The notes below the pieces were generated by a model. The model did no database searches. It saw nothing but the letters and a program-made list of their open reading frames with translations, and was not told where the DNA came from. Positions 8,791 through 16,121 of a stretch of DNA of 64,000 nucleotides are shown here, piece by piece. Location: NCBI RefSeq assembly GCF_018614525.1, contig NZ_JAGGOL010000070.1, positions 1 to 64,000 of the forward strand, read 5' to 3'. How positions within the stretch are numbered: position 1 is the first letter of the stretch; the number at the start of each line of letters is the position of its first letter. A program made the position numbers and the translations under genes. The stretch comes from Streptomyces sp. ISL-11. GTDB taxonomy: Bacteria; Actinomycetota; Actinomycetes; Streptomycetales; Streptomycetaceae.

Positions 8791-9333
8791 TCACCAGCCT
8801 GGCTTGACAGCTCCATTGGGAATCGTTTGGTGACCGAGCACCATGGGCTTCAGGGCCTGGCTGTCGTGGACGTTGGCCGCGGAGAGTCCGACGAGGAGGG
8901 GCAGTCCGTTCGAGTCCGACAGGACGTGCATCTTGGAGCCCGGTTTGCCCCGGTCCACGGGCGACGGGCCTGTGAGTTCGCCCCCCCTTTTGGCGCGCAC
9001 GTGGGCGGAGTCGAGGACGGCCCGGGAAAGGTCGAGCAGGCCGGCGTCGTCGAGCCGGTGAAGGATCTCCTCGTGGAGCCGGCCCCAGGCTCCGGCTCGC
9101 GACCAGATCAGGAATCTGCGGAGGGCGGTCGACTTCGATATGCCAAAGCATGGTGGCAGTGACCGCCAGGCGCACCCGCTGACCAGCACGTAGATGATCG
9201 CGGCGAACAGCGTCTCATCAGGCGTGTCCCGCGTACCGCCGCCCTGCGGCCGCACCTTCGACGGAGGGATCAGCGGCTCCGCAATCTCCCACAGTCCGTC
9301 CGGAACAATCCAACTCCACGTACCCCGCCCCAT
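8791..9333 (-). pseudogene. IS5-type transposase, N-terminal part, cut by IS110
   Basis: Starts at ATG 9333 with MGRGTWSWIVPDGLWEIAEP, followed by the IS5 N-terminal DUF4096-like domain and the first catalytic Asp region (VLDSAHVRAKRGG) and KPGSKMHVLSD. Homology ends at GHQT; the last dozen residues come from the IS110 end. The missing middle is found at 7158-7338 in the same orientation, so this is one gene split by a later insertion. Confidence 0.88.
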
Positions 9334-9572
9334 GCGAAGCTCAACGACGCCTCACGGCATAGGACGCGGTCTTAGTGATATGGCAACGTGCGCTGCTCGA
9401 CGAAGAGTTCGAGGTCAGAGCCGTGACATTGGACCGGCGCGCCAATCGTCCAAGTTTCCCCGGCGCGCAATCAACTGACCGCCCGTAACCCATACTTATC
9501 GGCCTGCGTTACTCCGATGCACAGGACGGCAGGCCCCTGCCGCCCTCCCCGGTCCGAGCTTGAGGAGTCCCC

Positions 9573-9989
9573 TTGCGTTCTCAACTGCGTCGCACCCTCG
9601 CCGTCGTCTGCGCGGCTGCCGTTCTCTCCCTCGCAGGTGTGGCGAACGCCGCAGTCCACCCGCATGCCAAGCGGTCCACCATCCTCGACCTGGACATGAG
9701 CAAGCAATCGCTGCTCAACTTCCACCAGATCCTGCACGCCCACCTCACCAACGAGAGTGGCGAACCCGTGCCCGGCGCGAACATCCGCATGTTCACCCCC
9801 GGCCACGCCTTGCTGTGTGAGCGTGTCACCGACACCCGCGGTGACGCCACTTGCGACGCACCGCTCGCGGCACCCCTCGAGCTCGTCAATGAGAACGTCA
9901 ACGGCTGTAACGCCCGCTTCGACGGCAGTGACCACTACCTTCCCTCCGAGGCCCACGCCCCCGCGACCCTCGTCATCGGCGACATGTAA
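9573..9989 (+). CDS. Small secreted protein with Ig-like repeat character
   Basis: 138 residues from TTG 9573, chosen because GAGGAG lies seven bases upstream and the result begins with a clean signal peptide (MRSQLRRTLAVVC, then an Ala/Leu core, cleavage after VANA). The mature domain has the pattern NESGEPVPGANIRMFTPG, typical of short bacterial Ig-like or transthyretin-like folds where a beta sandwich presents variable loops. Three Cys (CERV, CDAP, GCNA) could form disulfides outside the cell. There is no operon partner: the 5' neighbour is a transposon end and the 3' neighbour is a transposase remnant. Function unknown. Confidence 0.72.
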   Translation: MRSQLRRTLAVVCAAAVLSLAGVANAAVHPHAKRSTILDLDMSKQSLLNFHQILHAHLTNESGEPVPGANIRMFTPGHALLCERVTDTRGDATCDAPLAAPLELVNENVNGCNARFDGSDHYLPSEAHAPATLVIGDM

Positions 9990-10083
9990 ACCGCACCTCG
10001 CGGCTGGCTGCGGCCCACGGGCTAAGCGGTCTCGGTGAAGGAAACTCTCCATGCCGGTAGGAGCTTTGGTGGGAGTGGTGGTG

Positions 10084-10265
10084 ATGCCGAAGATCCTGAC
10101 GGTGGAGTTGCCCCCGGGCAGCGGGCCGAGGTGCGTCGGCGGCTGGCCGGGCGCGACCTGCCGCGTAACGAGCGGCGGCGGTTGGAGTGCGTCCGGTTGC
10201 TGGGCCGGGGTCTGACCGTGCCGCAGGTCGCCGACCTGGTGGAATGCACCCCAGAGTTCTCCGCT
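10084..10265 (+). pseudogene. IS630-family transposase, N-terminal remnant
   Basis: ATG 10084 starts MPKILTVEL, then a frameshift near 10115 leads into EVRRRLAGRDLPRNERRRLE and LLGRGLTVPQVADLVE. This is the helix-turn-helix that opens IS630 transposases. Homology stops at about 10262 where the next, opposite-strand gene ends. Only DNA-binding sequence remains, so it cannot transpose. Confidence 0.7.
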
Positions 10266-10287
10266 GGTGCACAGCCCCGGCCCCCGA

Positions 10288-10947
10288 CTACACCAGGGCG
10301 GCGGCCACGGTCTCGAGGATGGCACGCTGCTGCGGGTCGATGGGCGCGTCGGCCTGGCGCAGTGAGCGCAGCGTGGTGCCTTTGGCGCACAGCCTGCACA
10401 GCCCGAACACCGGCATCGGACCGGCACCGATGAGGGTGTGCGAGGTGGAGCTCTCGTAGACGGGCCGGTAGCAGCCGGGGCACAGCTGGCAGTCCTCGGG
10501 CTCATCTGCCAGCGGCGCGTCGGGACCGAGCAGCGGGACGATCCGTCGGACGTTCTCCCCGGCCTCGGCCCACAGCTCCATCGGCCGCTCCGCGCGGCGC
10601 TCGGAGGTGACACCGGTGTCCGGAGCTTCGGCGATGCGGACCCGGGCGAGCGTCCCGACGCCTTCTTCGGGATGGTGGGGGATGAACACCAGGGCGGTCT
10701 CGAAGCCCGGCCCCTTCTCCACGGAGATGCCGTGCGGCCGTCCCGCCGCGAGGGCCGCGCTCAGCTCGCCCAGGCCCTGGCCGTTGTCGTCGTTGGGCAG
10801 CCGCAGCGGCCAGGCCGCCGGGACACCGTGGACCTCGGCAGGCGAGGACGTGATCAAGATGCCGCTGCCGGACTGGCGCACGTCCAAGTGGTGCTGTCGG
10901 CGTACACACGAACGGGGTCTGTCAAGAATTTCGTAGCCGGAGATCAT
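10288..10947 (-). CDS. Hypothetical protein with a Cys-pair (zinc-ribbon-like) C-terminus
   Basis: 219 residues from ATG 10947. The C-terminal third contains CQLCPGCYRP and, some 25 residues on, GLCRLC, a four-Cys arrangement typical of a zinc ribbon. The rest shows no motif I recognise. The start codon lies within the imperfect outer part of the ISL3 terminal repeat, so the true N-terminus was probably replaced when that element inserted. The 3' end abuts an IS630 remnant. Whether a functional protein is made is doubtful. Confidence 0.5.
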   Translation of the reverse strand: MISGYEILDRPRSCVRRQHHLDVRQSGSGILITSSPAEVHGVPAAWPLRLPNDDNGQGLGELSAALAAGRPHGISVEKGPGFETALVFIPHHPEEGVGTLARVRIAEAPDTGVTSERRAERPMELWAEAGENVRRIVPLLGPDAPLADEPEDCQLCPGCYRPVYESSTSHTLIGAGPMPVFGLCRLCAKGTTLRSLRQADAPIDPQQRAILETVAAALV

Positions 10948-12551
10948 CTCGGTGACACGGTCGGCCGGTCCGTATAGCGGCGGCGTAGGTGGGCGATCAG
11001 GACGACTCGGCGGCGGAGAAGTGGGACGCCTGCACGGCCGGCCATGAGGCGATTTTGCAGTTTGACGTCGGTGATACGGCCTTCGTTGACGCCGGAGTTG
11101 TAGCGGGTGGCGATTCCCTGGGCGACGGCGTGCCGGTCTTCGCGCAGGGCTCCTGCGAGGCCGGCGAGAAGCGCCAGTTCGCTGTTGGCGAGGTCGGTCA
11201 GCTAGTCGGGCAGGGGAGTTGCGTCACGGTTGTCGAGCATGGTGGCGAATCGGCGGACCAGGTCGTGGGTGCGCCTGAGTTCTGGTCAGTGGTCGAGGAG
11301 CCGGGGAAGGCGGTCGTTGATGTGCGGGTTGCGGCGGTGCGGGTGGGTGATGATCCACCGTGCGGCTTCGCGTGGTGAGGGCGGTCGCTCGCGTGGTTCG
11401 TCCAGGGGCAGGTTCCGCCTGAGGGGTGCGACGGCCATTTTCACGCGTTGGTAGTGTCCGAGGTAGCCCTTGGTCTGGAGTTCCTCGTGAAGGATCTTCG
11501 CGCTGTGTTGTCCCTCGTCCCAGCGTTGTTGCAGGTAGTCGAGGTAGGGGTCGAGAGTGGAGGGCTTGCGGGGTGGGCGGCGCATCACTTCCTGCCAGGT
11601 GTGGGCCCGGGCGTATTTGCTGACGGTGCGGCGGTTCAGGCCGAGTTCCCGGGCCACAGAGCTGTGGCTCCGGCCAGAACGGGTCAGGGCCTGCACGGAA
11701 TCGAAAAGCCTTCGGGCGTGGCGCCCGGCCCGGGTGTTCGCCGCGGTGCTCTCGGCCGGCTCCTCGACTGGTGCAGGATCGGTGTTGCCGACCGGGGGCA
11801 GTGCCGCTGGCAGGCATGTGCGGTGGACGGAGGCGATGTCCTGGACACGGCGGGAGAGGCCCTGCCAGAGATGGAAGCGGTCGCTGACCTGCACTGCTTC
11901 GGGAGCGCCGGCCGTGATGCCCTGCCGGTAGGTGAGCGAGCCGTCGCGGCAGGCGACCTCGACACGTGGGTGCTCGCGGAGCCACCGGGCGAGCTGTTCG
12001 GCATCGCGCCCTTCCCAGAGTGTGAGCGGGAGCCGGGTGGTGGCGTCGACCAGGAGCGTGCCGTAGGTGTCGCCGTAGAGCGCTAAATCGTCCACCCCCA
12101 GCACCCGGGGTGTCTCCAGGAGCGGAAGCGGCACGCGCATCAGCTGGGATAGGACAGCACACCGCGACAGCCTGATGTTCAAGATGCGCAGCATCCGGGA
12201 ACCGCCCCGCCCTGCCAGCACCACCCCGGCATCCTCCACCAGGCGCTGCAACTGTGGTGTGCGCCGCTGGTAGCGCATCGTCAGACCTGGCACTTGCTCG
12301 GCGAAGGTCACCTTCGGGCACGTCGTGTTTTCGCAGTACAGCCGGCGTACTGACAGGTCGATGCGCAGAGGTCGGCCTGCGAGCGTGACGTCGGCGAGAC
12401 GCCGTGCATAGCGGCTGTGGCACCACTCGCTGAGCTGTCCGCATCCCGTACATCCCGCCGGTTTCCCGGATCTCGTACGGGCGCGGACCGACACCCCAGC
12501 ATCGGAGACATCAGTCGACTCCACCAGCACATCAGACAACTGCGGTAACAA
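10944..12551 (-). pseudogene. ISL3-family transposase with two in-frame stops
   Basis: Read leftwards from ATG 12551. An N-terminal zinc finger (CTGCG...CENTTCP) is followed by the first catalytic Asp block LGVDDLALYGDTYGTL, the helix-turn-helix SSVARELGLNRRTVSKYA and the C-terminal block ending TRYNSGVNEGRITDVKLQNR, which carries the Glu. The frame stays open across this span except for TGA at 11286-11288 (after LLDH, where relatives have Cys) and TAG at 11202-11204 (after PLPD, where relatives have Trp). The natural stop is at 10944. Clean termini with two nonsense changes suggest fairly recent inactivation. Confidence 0.88.
10950..10980. repeat. ISL3 left inverted repeat, 31 bp, perfect
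   Basis: Reverse complement of 12587-12617 without mismatch. It begins cggtgacacgg and ends gtatagcgg. Confidence 0.92.
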
Positions 12552-12586
12552 GATGGGTAGTTCAACAGAGCACAGCTACAGGCTGC

Positions 12587-12617
12587 CCGCTATACGGACC
12601 GGCCGACCGTGTCACCG
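12587..12617. repeat. ISL3 right inverted repeat, 31 bp, perfect
   Basis: Reverse complement of 10950-10980. It lies 35 bp upstream of the transposase start. Confidence 0.92.
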
Positions 12618-12656
12618 CGATGATCCTCGGCGAGGGCGTTGTCATAGCTCGAGCCG

Positions 12657-13483
12657 GGTTGTCAAGTTGGGGTTCGGGCTGCGGCCTCTGGGATGATCAT
12701 CGGGTTGACCGTGCTGCTGGGGAGGTCGTTCGTGGAGGCCGGCGGAGATCATCTCCCACTGCGTATGGCTGTACCACCGCTTCGCCCTGAGCCTGCGCGA
12801 CATCGAGGAGCTGGTGCCCGAGCGCGGCGTCACGGTGTCCTATGAGACGGTGCGGGCCTGGTCGATGCGGTTTGGCCCGGACTACGCCGCCGCCCTGCGC
12901 TGGCGCCGCCCGAAGCCGGGCGACAAGTGGCATCTGGACGAGGTGTTCATCAAGGTCCACGGGCGCCAGCGCTACCTGTGGCGGGCCGTGGACCAGGGTG
13001 GTCAGGTGCTCGACATCCTCGTCACGAACACCCGGGACGCCGCCGCGGCCAGGCGGTTCTTCCGCAAGCTCCTCAAGGGCACGCAGACCGTGCCCCGGGT
13101 GATCGTCACGGACAAGCTTCACTCCTACGGCGCCGCCCACCGGCAGACGATGCCGTCGGTGGAACACCGGTCCTCGAAATACCTGAACAACCGGGCAGAG
13201 AACTCCCACCTGCCCGCCAGGCGGCGCGAGCACGCGATGCAGGGCTTCCGCAGCGTCGGCGCGGCCCAGAGATTCCTGGCCGCCTTCTCCCGGATATCAC
13301 CCTACTTCCGGCCCCGCCGCCACCTGATGTCCGCCACCGAGTACCGCACCGAGATGACCCACTGCTTCACCACCTGGAACACCATCACCGGAGTCACCCC
13401 CATGACACCGGCGGCCTCAGCGGAACCACCCACACATCATCAGAATGCCCCAACCCGCCAGCCACACCAGCAACTTGACAAGG
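12657..13483 (+). mobile_element. IS6-family insertion sequence
   Basis: An 11-bp inverted repeat, ttgtcaagttg at 12659-12669 and its complement at 13471-13481, brackets an IS6-type transposase. The size of about 0.83 kb is normal for IS6. No target duplication was seen. It sits between the ISL3 copy and the end of the downstream KAS II gene. Confidence 0.78.
12709..13440 (+). pseudogene. IS6-family transposase, no proper start or stop
   Basis: The frame reads EIISHCVWLYHRF, ERGVTVSYETVRAW, HLDEVFIKVHGRQRYLWRAV (first Asp), VIVTDKLHSYGAAH (second Asp) and NNRAENSHLPARRRE (Glu), the full IS6 DDE core. No ATG, GTG or TTG with a ribosome site precedes EIISH in this frame after the stop at 12706. 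At the far end the frame runs past the terminal repeat instead of stopping after MTPAA. Both ends therefore look damaged, though the core is intact; a CTG start cannot be excluded. Confidence 0.75.
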
Positions 13484-13577
13484 CCCCTGGTGCAGCTGCC
13501 GGGGATCGAAGATCCCCACACCGTGGCCAAGCGCCTGAGAATCTCCGTCCACTGGGATTTGCTGAGAGCCCGTGGGC

Positions 13578-14807
13578 TCATATCGCCGGGCGGAAGGCAA
13601 GCACCGTGTTGTGGCCGCCGAACCCGGACGAGGCGCTGAGCGCGAGGTCCACCGTCTGTTGCCGGGCCCTGCCCGACACGAGGTCCAGCGGTCGGGCGGC
13701 CGGGTCCACGGCGCACAGGTTGGCGATCGGGGGCACGAGACCGTGCTGCAAGGTCAGGACGGCCAGGACGGCCTCGATCGCACCGGCCGCCCCCATGGTG
13801 TGACCTAGCGCTCCCTTCGCGGAAGTGACAGAAGGCGCCACCGCGGCGAAGAGCCGCGAGAGCACTCCAGCCTCCATCCGGTCGTTGAGCAGGGTGCTGG
13901 TGCCGTGCGCGTTGACGTGATCCACGTGGCGCGCGGTGGCGTCCGCGTCGGCCAGGGCGAGTTCGAAGGCCCGGTGGAGCCCTCGCCCTTCCGGATCGGG
14001 AGCGGTCACCCCGTGGGCGTCGGTGGTCGCCGCGCATCCATCGAGCATGCCGTACGGGCGAGCCCGTCGCGCCGCCGCATCCGCGGACCGTTCGAGAACC
14101 AGGATGCCCGCCCCCTCGGCCAGGACGAAGCCGTCCCGCTGAGTGTCGAACGGCCGTGAGGCAGATTCGGGTTGCTCGTTGCGCCGCGACAGAGCGCCCA
14201 TCTTGGCAAAGGCCGCCGCGCACAGCCGGGTGATCATGGAATCGGCTGCCCCCGCGATGGCGATGTCGCAGAGGTCGTCACGTAGCAGCTGGGCGGCAGT
14301 TATCAGGGCGGTGGCGCCGGAGGCACAGGCAGTGGCCGTGTGCAGGGATGGGCCGCGAATACCCAGTTCGATGGCCAGCTGGCCGGCGGCCATGTTGGGA
14401 AGGAAGGCCGGGAGTGTCAGAGGAGAGATGCTCTCAGGCCCGGTCCTCAGGAGCTTGGCGTGCTGCTCCTCGTAGGTACTGATGCCGCCCGCTGCCGATC
14501 CGAGGACGACGGCGACGCGCGTCCCCGCCCAGGCACGGGGATCCAGGCCCGCATCGGCGACCGCCTCGCTGGCCGCGAGGAGGGCGAGTTGGGTGTACCG
14601 GTCGTGCCGCCATGACCGGGGACCGGGAGCGGCGTCGAGCCCGGGGACCCGGCAGGAAAAGGTGACAGGTAGTCCGGCAAGATTCTGGTCGGTGGCGGCG
14701 GTGGAGCGAGCCGTGCACACCGCCTCCCAGGTACGGGCGGCGCCGACCCCCGCCGGCGTGACCAGACCGACACCAGTGACGGCTATCCGTTCCTGCGCCA
14801 GCTTCAC
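13578..14807 (-). CDS. 3-oxoacyl-ACP synthase II (KAS II, FabF/RedR-like), copy A
   Basis: 409 residues from GTG 14807. The condensing-enzyme triad is complete: C161 in TACASG, H301 in NAHGTST and H336 in KGALGHTMGAAG. GFGGHN near the C-terminus completes the thiolase-fold active site. The enzyme would elongate an acyl chain with malonyl-ACP in the cytosol. Its GTG overlaps the stop of the ACP gene (GTGA at 14804-14807), so the pair is translationally coupled and likely co-functional. The pair is closely similar in layout to the ACP-KAS II pair at 31762-33260. It could extend a primer for the PKS or, less likely given its own ACP, give resistance to a KAS inhibitor. Confidence 0.92.
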   Translation of the reverse strand: MKLAQERIAVTGVGLVTPAGVGAARTWEAVCTARSTAATDQNLAGLPVTFSCRVPGLDAAPGPRSWRHDRYTQLALLAASEAVADAGLDPRAWAGTRVAVVLGSAAGGISTYEEQHAKLLRTGPESISPLTLPAFLPNMAAGQLAIELGIRGPSLHTATACASGATALITAAQLLRDDLCDIAIAGAADSMITRLCAAAFAKMGALSRRNEQPESASRPFDTQRDGFVLAEGAGILVLERSADAAARRARPYGMLDGCAATTDAHGVTAPDPEGRGLHRAFELALADADATARHVDHVNAHGTSTLLNDRMEAGVLSRLFAAVAPSVTSAKGALGHTMGAAGAIEAVLAVLTLQHGLVPPIANLCAVDPAARPLDLVSGRARQQTVDLALSASSGFGGHNTVLAFRPAI

Positions 14808-15061
14808 AGCCGTTCCGCCCGGCCCTCAGCGTTGAGTTGGGCTCGTATCAAGGAGACAATGTCCTTCAAGGACATCTCCGGCCGCGCTTGGCTGTCGTCG
14901 AGCTCCACGCCGTAATGGTCCTGGAGGGTGATGAAGAGCTCGACAACGGCGAGCGAGTCCAATTCGAGTTCGGCGAGCGTCGTACGCGGATTCATGTCCG
15001 CGACGGTCGACTCGAACTTGTCGGTGAGTACGTCTACGAGGTGCTGGTACGCGCTGTCCAT
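14804..15061 (-). CDS. Acyl carrier protein (RedQ-like), copy A
   Basis: 85 residues from ATG 15061, with AGGAG five bases upstream. The phosphopantetheine site is S36 in LELDSLAVVEL, and the acidic helical sequence is typical of FAS-type discrete ACPs. It is coupled to KAS II copy A by a four-base overlap. Immediately upstream is a truncated IS256 transposase whose reading frame runs into this gene in phase; that long fused frame is an insertion artefact, and the good ribosome site supports independent translation. A KAS III partner is absent here, but one is present in the other arm of the cluster. Confidence 0.9.
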   Translation of the reverse strand: MDSAYQHLVDVLTDKFESTVADMNPRTTLAELELDSLAVVELFITLQDHYGVELDDSQARPEMSLKDIVSLIRAQLNAEGRAERL

Positions 15062-15149
15062 GTCGACTCCTGGGTAGGGGATGACAGGGCCCCCGCACTG
15101 TCGGCGGTGGGTGTGGGTGCTTGATGGAGCGGTCGCACGCCGGGCCGGC

Positions 15150-16121
15150 GCGGTATAGACGGGCTTCAGCGCCTTCGCGATCTTGTCCCAGCCCTGGCGG
15201 GCCGCGTATCGGAACGACGCCCGCAAAAAGTGAACTACACACGTTTGCACAACGGTACGGGGCCGCACTTCGCCGACCGCGTCGGGCAGCCCCTTCAACC
15301 CGTCGCAGACCAGCATGAGGACGTCTTCAACGCCCCAATTCTTCAGCTCCGACAGCACACGCAGCCAGTGTTTCGCGCCCTCACCGCCGTCGCCGGTCCA
15401 CAGTCCGAGGATGCCCCGGTGCCCTTCGGCAGTGACCGCCAGAGCCACGTAGATCGACCTGTTCGCTACTTGGCTATCGCGAATCTTCACGTTGACAACG
15501 TCAATGAAGACGATGGGGTAGACGCGGTCGAGCGGCCTGTTCTGCCATTCCGCCATGCCATCCATCACCCTGTCGGTGATTGTGGTGATGGTCGTCTTGG
15601 ACACGTTGGTGCCGTATACGTCGGCCAGGTGCGCGGAGATCTCCCCGCGAGTGAGGCCCTTCGCGGACAGCGAGAGCACCATCTCGTCCACGCCGGTCAG
15701 CCAGCGCTGCCGCTTCTTGACGATGGCCGGCTCAAAGGACCCCTCGCGGTCGCGGGTAACGTCGATCTCGACCGGGACGATGTCGGTCAGCACGGTCTTG
15801 GAACGGGTGCCGTTACGGCTGTTGCCGCCGTCCTTGGCCGCCGGATCGTGCTTGTCATAGCCGAGATGGTCGGTGATCTCGCCTTCCAGGGCGGACTCGA
15901 GAACCGTCTTCGTCAACTGCTGCAGCAGCCCGCCCTCGCCGGTCAGCTGCAGCCCCTTGCTCTGGGCCTGCTCGACGAGCTGGTCGATGAGCCTCTGCTC
16001 GACCGCCGGGGTCTCCAACGACGGCTCCACCTGGTCGTCGGCAGCCACGGGCTCGGTCACGGTGTCAGTCACTTGATGTCTCTTCCTTGATCATCAATTA
16101 CACCGGAGACCGTACAGACCC
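15150..16121 (-). mobile_element. IS256-family element, 3' end deleted
   Basis: The end near the transposase start is intact: the minus strand opens GGGTCTGTACGGTCTCCGGT at about 16121, typical of IS256 termini in Streptomyces. The other end is missing, because homology breaks off at about 15155, just upstream of the ACP gene. The element separates the reductase/monooxygenase gene from ACP copy A and interrupts what was probably one operon. Confidence 0.75.
15155..16072 (-). pseudogene. IS256-family transposase, C-terminally truncated
   Basis: Starts at GTG 16072 (AGGAAGAG upstream). It has LESALEGEITDHLGYDKHD, the first catalytic region VFIDVVNVKIRD (Asp) and VLMLVCDGLKGLPDA (second Asp). 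Homology ends at KALKPVYTA. The last 100 or so residues, including the catalytic Glu segment that normally reads NAIESINAR, are absent. It then fuses in frame to the sequence upstream of ACP copy A. It cannot be catalytically active. Confidence 0.88.

Larger units (their letters stand above)
7339..8820 (+). mobile_element. IS110-family insertion sequence inside an IS5-type transposase
   Basis: The element carries one transposase and a noncoding left end of about 225 nt. Its ends are placed where the host transposase frame breaks. The minus-strand codons for LKPMVLGHQT stop matching near 8820, and homology resumes with HDPHRGR near 7338. Joining these restores the expected order, with no long terminal inverted repeat, as is normal for IS110. 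Boundaries are accurate to perhaps 5 nt. Confidence 0.8.
10937..12630 (-). mobile_element. ISL3-family insertion sequence
   Basis: The element is delimited by a long inverted repeat: a perfect 31-bp core (10950-10980 and 12587-12617) that continues outward for 13 bp with three mismatches. It contains a single ISL3 transposase on the minus strand. No obvious 8-bp target duplication was found outside the repeats. Confidence 0.82.

Noticed and set aside
13578..14807. KAS II copy A as a self-resistance target gene
   Set aside because: It is coupled to its own ACP and resembles the biosynthetic pair in the other arm, so a biosynthetic role is more economical; not fully excluded.
14804..16072. A single 422-residue protein joining an IS256 transposase to an ACP
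   Set aside because: The transposase is truncated at KPVYTA and the ACP has its own ATG and AGGAG site, so the continuous frame is an accident of the deletion.
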